Assembly (NCBI GenBank): GCA_021151615.1
Contig: JAGKXA010000229.1
Location: forward strand, 1 to 6,640
Direction: 5' to 3'
Source: Cellvibrionaceae bacterium
GTDB taxonomy: Bacteria; Pseudomonadota; Gammaproteobacteria; Pseudomonadales; Cellvibrionaceae
DNA length: 6,640 nucleotides
In this document: positions 1-6,467 of the stretch, in pieces
How positions within the stretch are numbered: the first letter of the stretch is position 1
How the letters are laid out: every line of letters begins with the position of its first letter
Position numbers and translations under genes: made by a program
The notes under the pieces: generated by a model
Databases searched by the model: none
What the model saw: the letters and a program-made list of their open reading frames with translations, nothing else
Told to the model about the DNA's origin: nothing

Positions 1-10
1 GTGTTTACCC

Positions 11-1225
11 ATGACAAAAAAATTATTTCTCTGCTGTGGCTTTTTCGCCTGGCTTTTAGTGGGCGCGCAAGCTCATGCACAAAAATTTGATCAGCTTGCC
101 AGGACGCCGCAATTGGGCTGGAACAGCTGGAACACCTTTGGCTGTGATGTGAATGAAAAAATGATTCGCGAAATGGCTGATGCTATGGTGGCATCGGGCA
201 TGAAAGATGCGGGTTATGAATACATTAATATCGACGATTGCTGGCATGGCGAACGCGATAAAAATGGTTTTATCCAGGCGGATAAAAAACATTTTCCCTC
301 AGGCATAAAAGCGCTTGCCGATTATGTTCATGCAAAAGGTTTGAAGCTGGGAATCTATTCCGATGCAGGTAATACCACTTGCGCCGGTCGCCCGGGCAGT
401 CGCGGCCATGAATACCAGGACGCCCTTACTTACGCGAGCTGGGGCATTGATTACGTGAAATACGATTGGTGTGATACCAAAGATATCAACCCGGTTTCCG
501 CTTACTCCACCATGCGTGATGCATTACACAAAGCCGGTCGCCCGATTTTGTTCAGCATTTGTGAGTGGGGCGATAACAAGCCCTGGGATTGGGCCAAAGA
601 TGTCGGTCATTCCTGGCGCACCACTGGCGATATTTATCCCTGCTGGAATTGCGAACACAACCACGGCTCCTGGTCCTCCTGGGGAGTGTTGCCGATTCTC
701 GATAAACAGGCAGGCTTGCGTAAATTTGCTGGCCCAGGTCACTGGAATGATATGGATATGATGGAAGTGGGCAATGGCATGACTGAAGATGAAGATCGCG
801 CGCATTTTTCGTTGTGGGCCATGATGGCTTCACCATTAATTGCAGGTAATGATTTGCGCAGCATGAGTGAGGCCACCAAAAAAATTCTCACTAACAAAGA
901 CATGTTGGCTATCAATCAGGACAAGCTGGGTATTCAGGCAATGAAGTGGATTGATGATGGCGATATTGAAATCTACGTAAAACCTTTGGAGAAAGGTGAC
1001 TTCGCGTTCCTGTTCCTGAATCGCGATGACGTTGCGCGCGATTACACCCTCGACTGGGCCTTCCACTACCTGAAAGATGATATCAGCAAGCACGAAATTT
1101 TCTTCGACAAAAAAAAATTCAACTGGCGTGATATCTGGAATGGCGGCAAGGGTTCAACGGCGGAGAAATACACCACTAAAATTCCTGCGCATGGTGTTGT
1201 GGTGTTGCGTTTGACTCAGCTCTAA
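11..1225 (+). CDS. aga27A: Secreted GH27 alpha-galactosidase
   Basis: Retaining alpha-galactosidase of glycoside hydrolase family 27, releasing terminal alpha-1,6-galactose from galactomannan and raffinose-type oligosaccharides. Residues 1-23 form a Sec signal peptide (KK, hydrophobic stretch, cleavage likely after AHA). Family landmarks are LGWNSWNTFGC (35-45), NIDDCW (73-78), the nucleophile Asp152 in KYDWC, CEWG (184-187) and the acid/base Asp207 in RTTGD. Cysteine pairs C45/C77 and C124/C154 are placed as in the conserved GH27 disulfides, which fits export. A beta-sandwich C-terminal domain follows from about residue 310 and ends intact. No carbohydrate-binding module or linker is present. 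The 404-residue length matches my recollection of the Cellvibrio japonicus enzyme, hence the symbol; the family call is much surer than the symbol. Only 10 bases precede the ATG, so its ribosome binding site and promoter lie outside or at the window edge; the start is supported by the signal peptide. It is convergent with the next gene. Confidence 0.95.
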   Translation: MTKKLFLCCGFFAWLLVGAQAHAQKFDQLARTPQLGWNSWNTFGCDVNEKMIREMADAMVASGMKDAGYEYINIDDCWHGERDKNGFIQADKKHFPSGIKALADYVHAKGLKLGIYSDAGNTTCAGRPGSRGHEYQDALTYASWGIDYVKYDWCDTKDINPVSAYSTMRDALHKAGRPILFSICEWGDNKPWDWAKDVGHSWRTTGDIYPCWNCEHNHGSWSSWGVLPILDKQAGLRKFAGPGHWNDMDMMEVGNGMTEDEDRAHFSLWAMMASPLIAGNDLRSMSEATKKILTNKDMLAINQDKLGIQAMKWIDDGDIEIYVKPLEKGDFAFLFLNRDDVARDYTLDWAFHYLKDDISKHEIFFDKKKFNWRDIWNGGKGSTAEKYTTKIPAHGVVVLRLTQL

Positions 1226-1237
1226 TTTTTTAGAGCT
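1218..1237 (+). other. Small hairpin over the alpha-galactosidase stop codon
   Basis: A 7-bp inverted repeat, agctcta (1218-1224) with tagagct (1231-1237), has a 6-nt loop and overlaps the TAA stop. No T-tract follows, so it is not itself a terminator. It sits ten bases before the strong terminator and may only protect the 3' end of the mRNA. Confidence 0.4.
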
Positions 1238-1246
1238 GCAATAACG

Positions 1247-1281
1247 AAAAAGCCAGGTGGATTACTCCGCCTGGCTTTTTT
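1247..1281. terminator. Bidirectional Rho-independent terminator
   Basis: Stem gccaggtgg (1252-1260) pairs with ccgcctggc (1267-1275), with one G-U wobble and a 6-nt loop. It is preceded by an A-run (1247-1251) and followed by six T residues (1276-1281). The A-run on one side and T-run on the other let it terminate transcription from both strands. It lies between two convergent genes, 22 bases after the alpha-galactosidase stop and 31 bases after the receiver-protein stop, so it probably serves both. Confidence 0.9.
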
Positions 1282-1311
1282 ATCGTCAACTTATTTTAGG
1301 ACGGGACATAG

Positions 1312-2730
1312 TTACCTATCTTCATCCGGAACCAGCGTCAGCTCAATCCGGTTATTGTTTTGCGCGATGGTATTCCAGTCGCGCGCGCTGACGGTGGGAA
1401 TGCGTTCGGGGTAAGTGTCCGGGCCTTCGGCGGCGCCGATTTGTACTTGCAGGGTGGAGTTGGGTGTGCGCGTTAAATTGCTCAGGATCATATTGGTTTC
1501 GCGCACATATTCATCCATCACCCGCTCCAGCATATAAATTTCGCTGGAGAGCATGCAGTCGCCCAGGGTGGCATCCGGTTTGGCGAGCTGTGCCGTGCCC
1601 ATGTTGTCGATGGATACACAAAAGTTGCCCACATAAATCGTCACCTGCGCCATGCCTTTAAAGCCATTGCTGGCGATGCGATGCAACAGCTCGTGCAAAC
1701 GCAATACCGGTTTCGGATCTATGGTGTTTTGTTTAAAAGCCAGTGCGCCGTTTTGATTAAACGTCCAGGCAAGGTCGCTAATAAAATCATTATTGTTAGT
1801 TGTTATTAAGGCAGGTTGTGGGCCTACGCCTGCATTTTGTAACGCCGGGGAAATTAATTCAGGCTCTTTATTTATTTTACTGGTGACGTCTTGCAGTTGT
1901 TTACCCAGTTGCTCTTGTACTTGTGAGCTTTGATGTAATTGTTGGCTAATTTGTACCAAGAAGTAGGCGATCACCAGCAGCGCAGAAAAGGATAATAATT
2001 TGCTTGTTACTGACCAGCCATTATTTTGCTTTGGTGGTGGCACAACTTCAGGGGCAGGCAATACCTGGGGGGTTGGCTGTGGTTGGTTCTGTAAAATATC
2101 GTTGAGTTCTTCGCGAATATTTTTACGCAGCCCTTGCAGCTCACGCACCACGCGTGAGGTGATAAAGCGGCGGTTATCTTCGAGCGTGTGCTCCATGTGG
2201 CTGAGGCGCAATTCCAGGTTGCGCGCCTGTTCCAGTGCAACCGGGTTGGGCGCACGGCGCTCCACGCGATGGCTGTTTATATCGGTCACCTTGTTGGCGG
2301 CGGCAATCAATTCAGCACTTTCGATTTGCTCGCTATTGGTTTCTTGCATTTCGCCAGGATAAATATGGATGGCTTCCATCACCTTGGATAAATCGGTGGC
2401 GTTGATGGTGTCTTTGCTCACCACATCCAGCGCGCCCAGTGCGCGTGCCTGGCCGGTGTAAACATCGCCGCTTTGGGCGGTGTACATGATGACCGGCACC
2501 ATCGCAGTTTCCGGGTGGGATTTAATAATTTGCAACGCGCGAAAGCCATCCATTCCCGGCATGGTGTGATCCATAAAAATCACATCGGGGACATGGTGGG
2601 CGAGGTAGCGCAGTGCAGCTTCACCGCTATCGGCAACGTCGATATCCAGCGGATAGCGGCGCAGCATTTTTTTGAGGCGGTATTGGGCAGTTGTCGAATC
2701 GTCAACAATCAGGGCGCGTTTGTTTGCCAT
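1312..2730 (-). CDS. Membrane-spanning response regulator receiver protein
   Basis: A 472-residue protein with an N-terminal receiver (REC) domain (about 1-125). All key residues are visible: acidic pair D10/D11, phospho-acceptor D54 in FMDHTMPGMDG, switch T84 and K106. There is no DNA-binding or recognisable enzymatic output domain. A charged region of probable coiled coil (about 165-215) and a Pro/Gln-rich linker (216-236) lead to one hydrophobic helix (about 244-262). A Lys just before this helix and no basic residue just after it suggest N-terminus inside, C-terminus in the periplasm. A Gln-rich stretch (263-285) and a C-terminal domain (about 310-472) follow, with two cysteines, C371 and C392, that could form a disulfide. 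The end, NNNRIELTLVP, faintly resembles the last strand of OmpA/MotB-like domains; this is weak. A GGA about 10 bases before the ATG may be a poor ribosome binding site. It follows the kinase/phosphatase gene after 149 bases on the same strand. The receiver assignment is firm; the output is unknown. Confidence 0.85.
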   Translation of the reverse strand: MANKRALIVDDSTTAQYRLKKMLRRYPLDIDVADSGEAALRYLAHHVPDVIFMDHTMPGMDGFRALQIIKSHPETAMVPVIMYTAQSGDVYTGQARALGALDVVSKDTINATDLSKVMEAIHIYPGEMQETNSEQIESAELIAAANKVTDINSHRVERRAPNPVALEQARNLELRLSHMEHTLEDNRRFITSRVVRELQGLRKNIREELNDILQNQPQPTPQVLPAPEVVPPPKQNNGWSVTSKLLSFSALLVIAYFLVQISQQLHQSSQVQEQLGKQLQDVTSKINKEPELISPALQNAGVGPQPALITTNNNDFISDLAWTFNQNGALAFKQNTIDPKPVLRLHELLHRIASNGFKGMAQVTIYVGNFCVSIDNMGTAQLAKPDATLGDCMLSSEIYMLERVMDEYVRETNMILSNLTRTPNSTLQVQIGAAEGPDTYPERIPTVSARDWNTIAQNNNRIELTLVPDEDR

Positions 2731-2817
2731 GGTCAGGTTCCGCAGTCGGTATTATTGGTAGCGAATACTTTTTCGGTGATTGTTTGGATGTGATTGTTAT
2801 TTGTACAGAAGGATACC

Positions 2818-2846
2818 AAAGAATTGGGTGCCAGTGGGCAACCCAA
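2818..2846 (-). terminator. Probable terminator after the kinase/phosphatase gene
   Basis: On the minus strand, ttgggt and gcc pair with ggc and acccaa around a 4-nt loop with one bulged base (2824-2846). The pyrimidine run ttcttt (2823-2818) follows. It lies 34-62 bases past the kinase stop. The short, interrupted T-tract makes it moderate at best. If active, the receiver gene would need its own promoter in the roughly 85 bases before its start; I saw no convincing one there. Confidence 0.5.
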
Positions 2847-2879
2847 ATCACAACCCGATCAGGGATTTAGCGGATTTTT

Positions 2880-4598
2880 TTAATGGCGTGAAAGAAATGC
2901 GATAGCTGCCGCAATCCAGCCGGTAATGGCGAGGAATTTCCACACTTTGTCCGGGTGAGTTTCCATCAGCGGTTGCGCGCGCGGGCTAAGCCAGTTGGGA
3001 TTGGGGCGTTTTAGATCCTGTTGCCATTCGCTCAGGGCTTCATAGCGATGTGCAGGGTTGATGCTGAGGGCTTTTTCCAGCGCCTTGTCCAGCCAATAGG
3101 GCACCAGCGGGTTGTGTTTCATGGCCGAGATGTAACTGAGCTTCTGGAAGCTTTTTAAGTCCATGGCTTTGCTATAGGCGCTGCCGTAAGGCAATTTGCC
3201 GGTAAGCATTTCGTAGAGCAACACAGCTAGCGAAAATTGATCGGATGCTTCGCTGGCGGAGCCACCATAGCGATATTCAGGGGCGGAATAATCGAGCGTG
3301 CCGAGAATATTGTCGCGCGTAAACGGTGTACCCGCTTCCTGCACTCCCGCAACCCAGCATGAACCGAAATCGACAATCATCGGGCCTTTGCCACTAATCA
3401 CAATATTGTCTGGCTTTAAATCCTGGTGCAGGGTTTCCTTGCGATGGAAGGCGCGTATGCCGCGAATCAAACCTTCAGTGAGTTCCACCGCATCCAGGAT
3501 CGATAAAATGCCGCGCTCTTTTAACAATTGGGTGAGCGTTGGGCCGGGAATATATTCGGTGAGGTAATACAAACAGGAGCGTGCTTCCGAGGCAGGAATG
3601 ACGCGCACCACCGCCGGGCTGTGAATGCGTGCACCTATCCAGGCTTCCATTACAAAGCGTTCAATAAAGGCTTTATCGTCCTGATAAAGTTCGGACGGTG
3701 TTTTCATCACCAGCAAATTATTTTTGTCATCCTCGACCAGATAAACCTGGCTGCGTGTCGATTCGTGCATAATTTTTTTAATGCGCAATCCATCGATGCT
3801 TTGCCCTGGCGACAACACCGGCGGAAAAGGCAAGCGCGATAAGACCTGTACCGCATCATCCTGCCCCGCTGTACCCAAATTTTCTACACGCAATGCCTGG
3901 ATGCTTAAGTTGTCTTCGCTTTTGTATTGCAGGGCGAGGGGTAATGCCTGGTTCACCAATTCATCCAGGTTGTCGCGCTGGGTGAGAATCAGGTTTTTGA
4001 ACTCCGGTGCAGGAATCGCTTCATGAATACCATCGCTGGATAAAATAAAAATATCGCCGCGCTGCAATTCCAGGCTGTGCATATCCACTTCCAGGTAAGG
4101 GTCTGCCCCCATCGCGCGGCTCAAATGGGTGGTGTATTTATCGATGCGCTGGGTGTGGTCGCGGGTGAGCAATTCGAGGTTGTTATCGCGCAGGCGATAG
4201 ACGCGGGTATCGCCCACATGAAAAATAAATGCTGTGTCGCCTTTTAAAATCAGTGCAGAAAATGTCGTGAGATAACCTTCACCGTAAATAGAGTTTTGGC
4301 TGCGGCCCCACAAGCTGGAATTTAAACTTTGAATCACGCGTACTGCCGATTGCTGGGTGCGCCAGGTGTCGGGGGTTGCATAGTAATCGCTGAGGAACCC
4401 GGCAATGGCGGTTTGGCTGGCTTCACGTGCGGCTTTACTGCTGCTCACACCATCGGCAATGGCGACGGCGATACCTTTGGTCGTGAGCAAATTGCCGTCG
4501 GGAATTCGCGCACCTACCGTGTCCTGGTTTTCCGGCTTGCGTCCGGCTTCGCTTTTTTGCGCAAAGGAAATATGCAGAACTGATTGCAGGTGGTCCAT
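2880..4598 (-). CDS. Bifunctional PP2C phosphatase / Ser-Thr protein kinase, tail-anchored
   Basis: A 572-residue fusion of two opposing activities. The N-terminal PP2C-type phosphatase (about 5-238) keeps the metal-binding acidic motifs: ENQD (23-26), ADG with D49, HVGDTR with D130, SSDG with D189 and EDN (228-230). The Hanks-type kinase domain (about 268-530) shows the beta-3 lysine K299 in VMK, catalytic loop HQDLKPDN (391-398, D393, K395, N398), DFG (410-412), GTLDYSAPE (433-441), D453 and R518. The glycine-rich loop is degenerate (HESTRSQVY, 278-286), and Gln replaces Arg in HRD. A hydrophobic helix (about 553-569) ends three residues from the C-terminus, so the protein is probably tail-anchored with both domains in the cytoplasm. 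As I recall, Pseudomonas assimilatory nitrate loci carry a homologous gene between nitrate transporter and nirBD; the transporter here lies upstream on the same strand, 264 bases away. The start is supported by the PP2C fold beginning directly after it; its ribosome binding site is weak. Confidence 0.93.
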   Translation of the reverse strand: MDHLQSVLHISFAQKSEAGRKPENQDTVGARIPDGNLLTTKGIAVAIADGVSSSKAAREASQTAIAGFLSDYYATPDTWRTQQSAVRVIQSLNSSLWGRSQNSIYGEGYLTTFSALILKGDTAFIFHVGDTRVYRLRDNNLELLTRDHTQRIDKYTTHLSRAMGADPYLEVDMHSLELQRGDIFILSSDGIHEAIPAPEFKNLILTQRDNLDELVNQALPLALQYKSEDNLSIQALRVENLGTAGQDDAVQVLSRLPFPPVLSPGQSIDGLRIKKIMHESTRSQVYLVEDDKNNLLVMKTPSELYQDDKAFIERFVMEAWIGARIHSPAVVRVIPASEARSCLYYLTEYIPGPTLTQLLKERGILSILDAVELTEGLIRGIRAFHRKETLHQDLKPDNIVISGKGPMIVDFGSCWVAGVQEAGTPFTRDNILGTLDYSAPEYRYGGSASEASDQFSLAVLLYEMLTGKLPYGSAYSKAMDLKSFQKLSYISAMKHNPLVPYWLDKALEKALSINPAHRYEALSEWQQDLKRPNPNWLSPRAQPLMETHPDKVWKFLAITGWIAAAIAFLSRH

Positions 4599-4612
4599 AT
4601 TTTCGGTCTTGT

Positions 4613-4645
4613 AAAAAAGAAAAATTCTCGTGAAGAGAATTTTTC
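4613..4645 (-). terminator. Terminator-like hairpin just upstream of the kinase start
   Basis: Perfect 11-bp arms, gaaaaattctc (4619-4629) and gagaatttttc (4635-4645), have a 5-nt loop. On the minus strand they are followed directly by six T residues (4618-4613), the form of an intrinsic terminator or attenuator. The stem is AT-rich and so perhaps not very strong. Only 14 bases separate the T-run from the kinase ATG, leaving no room for a promoter between them. It may end the transporter transcript with partial read-through, or sit in the kinase 5' leader as an attenuator. Confidence 0.6.
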
Positions 4646-4674
4646 CGAATTTAATTTGGCACTATCTTGCAGGA

Positions 4675-4852
4675 GAAGCGTAGTACAACTTGGTGAGACA
4701 ATCGGAGACAGGGGTGAGGTGAGCGTTTGCAAAGTTTGCTTTGCGCGAAGCCGAACGCCAACAGATTTATCTGTTGGCTGGCCCGCTTACGGTCGACGAT
4801 TAGCCCCCATGGATGGGTTCGCAGCGTGTCTCACCAAGTTGTACTGCGCTTC
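4675..4852. repeat. 178-bp structured element with 26-bp terminal inverted repeats (MITE-like)
   Basis: The left arm (4675-4700) and right arm (4827-4852) are inverted copies over 26 bases with a single mismatch (t4681 against g4846, a possible G-U pair). Both contain agtacaacttggtgagaca or its complement. The 126-bp interior holds three further hairpins: gcaaag/ctttgc (4729-4744), a near-perfect palindrome with 10-bp arms (4757-4778), and cccat/atggg (4806-4817). No transposase or plausible gene lies inside, and I see no clear target-site duplication. It starts 10 bases after the transporter stop and would be transcribed with it. It could be a non-autonomous mobile element, a dispersed intergenic repeat or a structured 3' UTR; copy number would decide. 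Confidence 0.75.
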
Positions 4853-4862
4853 GAACGCGCGA

Positions 4863-6338
4863 TTAACTTACTTCAATTTTGTGCAAAGAGCCATCTTCAT
4901 TCACTTCCACCACATGGCCTTTTGGTTCTTTCAGGAATTGTATGAATACCAGCCCGATGGCGGCAGCAGCTGCCAGCATGTAGAAGAAAGTTTGGATATC
5001 GATAAAAGTATTCATGGTCAGGAAGAACAGCGCACCGGTATTCCCGTAAGCACCTGCGAGGCCAGCAATTTGACCGGTCATGCGGCGTTTAATCAGCGGT
5101 ACTACGGCGAATACTGCACCACAGCCGGCTTGTACAAACAGCGAGCAAACAAATACTGCAGCAAAGGCGATATAGAGCGGCCAGCTGGCATTGATTTGCG
5201 ATAGCAGCAAATAACCTGCGGTAACACCGGCCAGAATCAAAGTCATACTGAAGCGGCGACCGAATTTATCGCTCACCCAACCGCCGCCGGGGCGCGCTAC
5301 CAGGTTCATAAATGCGAAGGAACCGCCGAGCATCGCCGCCTGGGTTACGCTCAAGCCCGCGAAGGTTGTCATAAAGAAGGCCGGTAATACCGACACTACG
5401 GCAATTTCAGAACCGAAGGTCGCGAGGTAAGCCCAACTTAAAATCGCCACTTGTTTGAATTCGTATTTGTCGTGTTCGGCCGCACCGTTTTTCAACATAT
5501 CTTTATTCACGCGATAAATTTGCGAAAATTGGAACACAAATAAACCGAGCAGCACCACATAAAGTATGTAAGTTGTTACCTGACTCAGCAGGCCTAAATT
5601 AGTGGGTGACATTTTCCATGCTAGTACCGCGAGGATCAGGTACATAGGCACGTTCATCATGACGTAGAAAACAAAATCTCTTTTGCTGGTCACTTCCAGG
5701 CCGCCGGATTTTTTGGGTTTGAAATAGGTAGAACCTTTCGGAGTGTTGCGCACAGTCAAATAGAAAGCCACACCATAAATCATCGCGATAATTGCCGCGG
5801 TAATCATCGCGTAGCGCCAGCCATCAACACCGCCAAAAACGTGGATGGCTAAAAACGGAAGGGTGAAACCCGCAGCGGCAGCACCAAAGTTACCCCAGCC
5901 ACCATAGATGCCTTCAGCAAGGCCAACCTGACGCGCCGGGAACCACTCGCTTACCAGACGAATACCAATTACAAAACCGGCACCTACAAAACCTAACAGG
6001 AAGCGGAAGAGTGCGAGTTGCTCGTAGGTTTGTGCGATAGCGAAAGCGATCAATACCACACCCGAGAGAATCAGCAACACCGAATAAATTGCACGCGGAC
6101 CAAATTTATCCACCAGACTGCCCACCACAATTCGCGCTGGAATGGTCAGCGCTACGTTCAGGGTTAAGAGCGCCGCCCATTGTTGTGGAGTCATGTTAAA
6201 GGAGGCCGTGATTAGCGGCTTGAGCGGCGGCAAACTGAACCACATAACAAAGGTGAGGAAAAATGCAAACCAGGTGAAGTGCAAGGTTGCGACGGATTTG
6301 TTGGAGAAATCCAGCAGGTTTAAACGATGTGAGCTCAT
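4863..6338 (-). CDS. nasA: NarK/NasA-family nitrate/nitrite transporter (MFS)
   Basis: A 491-residue inner-membrane transporter of the major facilitator superfamily, nitrate/nitrite porter family, with about 12 hydrophobic segments from residue 18 to 469. Visible signatures are the MFS loop GSLVDKFGPR (73-82), the two Gly-rich nitrate signatures GGWGNFGAAAAG (146-157) and GAYGNTGALFF (429-439), and the half-two MFS loop SDKFGRR (356-362). Arginines R69 (IPARIVVG) and R349 (NLVARPGGG) sit where the substrate-binding arginines of NarK lie in helices 2 and 8; this is by analogy. The second signature is not truncated, and a hydrophilic tail (470-491) ends the protein. GGAA about 11 bases before the ATG is a plausible but distant ribosome binding site; no in-frame upstream ATG competes. 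An assimilatory role (import of nitrate as nitrogen source), and so the nasA name, is inferred from the adjacent kinase/phosphatase gene and the sigma-54 promoter; nitrate reductase genes are not in the window. Confidence 0.93.
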   Translation of the reverse strand: MSSHRLNLLDFSNKSVATLHFTWFAFFLTFVMWFSLPPLKPLITASFNMTPQQWAALLTLNVALTIPARIVVGSLVDKFGPRAIYSVLLILSGVVLIAFAIAQTYEQLALFRFLLGFVGAGFVIGIRLVSEWFPARQVGLAEGIYGGWGNFGAAAAGFTLPFLAIHVFGGVDGWRYAMITAAIIAMIYGVAFYLTVRNTPKGSTYFKPKKSGGLEVTSKRDFVFYVMMNVPMYLILAVLAWKMSPTNLGLLSQVTTYILYVVLLGLFVFQFSQIYRVNKDMLKNGAAEHDKYEFKQVAILSWAYLATFGSEIAVVSVLPAFFMTTFAGLSVTQAAMLGGSFAFMNLVARPGGGWVSDKFGRRFSMTLILAGVTAGYLLLSQINASWPLYIAFAAVFVCSLFVQAGCGAVFAVVPLIKRRMTGQIAGLAGAYGNTGALFFLTMNTFIDIQTFFYMLAAAAAIGLVFIQFLKEPKGHVVEVNEDGSLHKIEVS

Positions 6339-6428
6339 GGCATGGGTTCCGGCAAATTATTCAGCATCAGCAGAGGATGCACCCTAGTAACACAGTGTCT
6401 CTCTGCAGCAGGAAGCTCAGTGGCTTCC
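6339..6428 (-). promoter_or_regulatory. Transporter 5' leader with hairpins
   Basis: If the sigma-54 promoter is used, the leader is about 90 nt. At its very start ggaagc (6428-6423) pairs with gcttcc (6416-6411) around the 6-nt loop cactga. Further on, gcagag (6406-6401) can pair with ctctgc (6375-6370). Alternatively gcatc (6380-6376) pairs with gatgc (6368-6364), and the two pairings exclude each other. No T-tract follows, so transcription termination is not evident. The structures are real as base pairing; their function is unknown. Confidence 0.4.
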
Positions 6429-6439
6429 GGGAGGGGAAT

Positions 6440-6456
6440 AGCAACAGCCATGCCAA
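6440..6456 (-). promoter_or_regulatory. Sigma-54 (RpoN) promoter for the nitrate transporter
   Basis: The minus strand reads ttggcatggctgttgct. The invariant GG (-24) and GC (-12) are present with exactly ten bases between them, and most flanking positions match the TGGCAYR-N4-TTGCW consensus. It points toward the transporter, with a predicted transcription start near 6429, about 91 bases before the ATG. Sigma-54 control through NtrC is typical of nitrogen assimilation genes in gammaproteobacteria. Confidence 0.8.
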
Positions 6457-6467
6457 TTGATTTTGTA

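Noticed and set aside
1..60. Lipoprotein signal peptide on the alpha-galactosidase
   Set aside because: The cysteines at residues 8-9 lie before the hydrophobic core and do not fit a lipobox; the AHA-Q site fits an ordinary Sec signal peptide.
2000..2362. Plus-strand open frame opposite the receiver gene
   Set aside because: It is a shadow of the minus-strand reading frame, with a low-complexity Gly/Ser/Arg-rich translation and no start signal.
4655..4671. Sigma-54-like sequence on the plus strand (ttggcactatcttgca)
   Set aside because: The spacing between GG and GC is nine bases instead of ten, which sigma-54 rarely tolerates, and it points into the repeat element and the antisense strand of the transporter, not toward a gene.
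4675..4852. Integron attC recombination site
   Set aside because: The outer arms and size could suggest one, but the ends lack the RYYYAAC/GTTRRRY core sites and no integrase or cassette array is present.
4584..5204. Plus-strand open frame of about 206 codons
   Set aside because: It crosses the hairpin-rich repeat and then runs antisense through the transporter's 3' end. The translation has no family signature and is rich in unlikely residues.
6364..6428. NasT/NasR-type ANTAR antitermination leader
   Set aside because: The first hairpin has a six-base loop, but it reads cactga and lacks the A at position 1 and G at position 4. There is no second matching hexaloop and no terminator U-tract.
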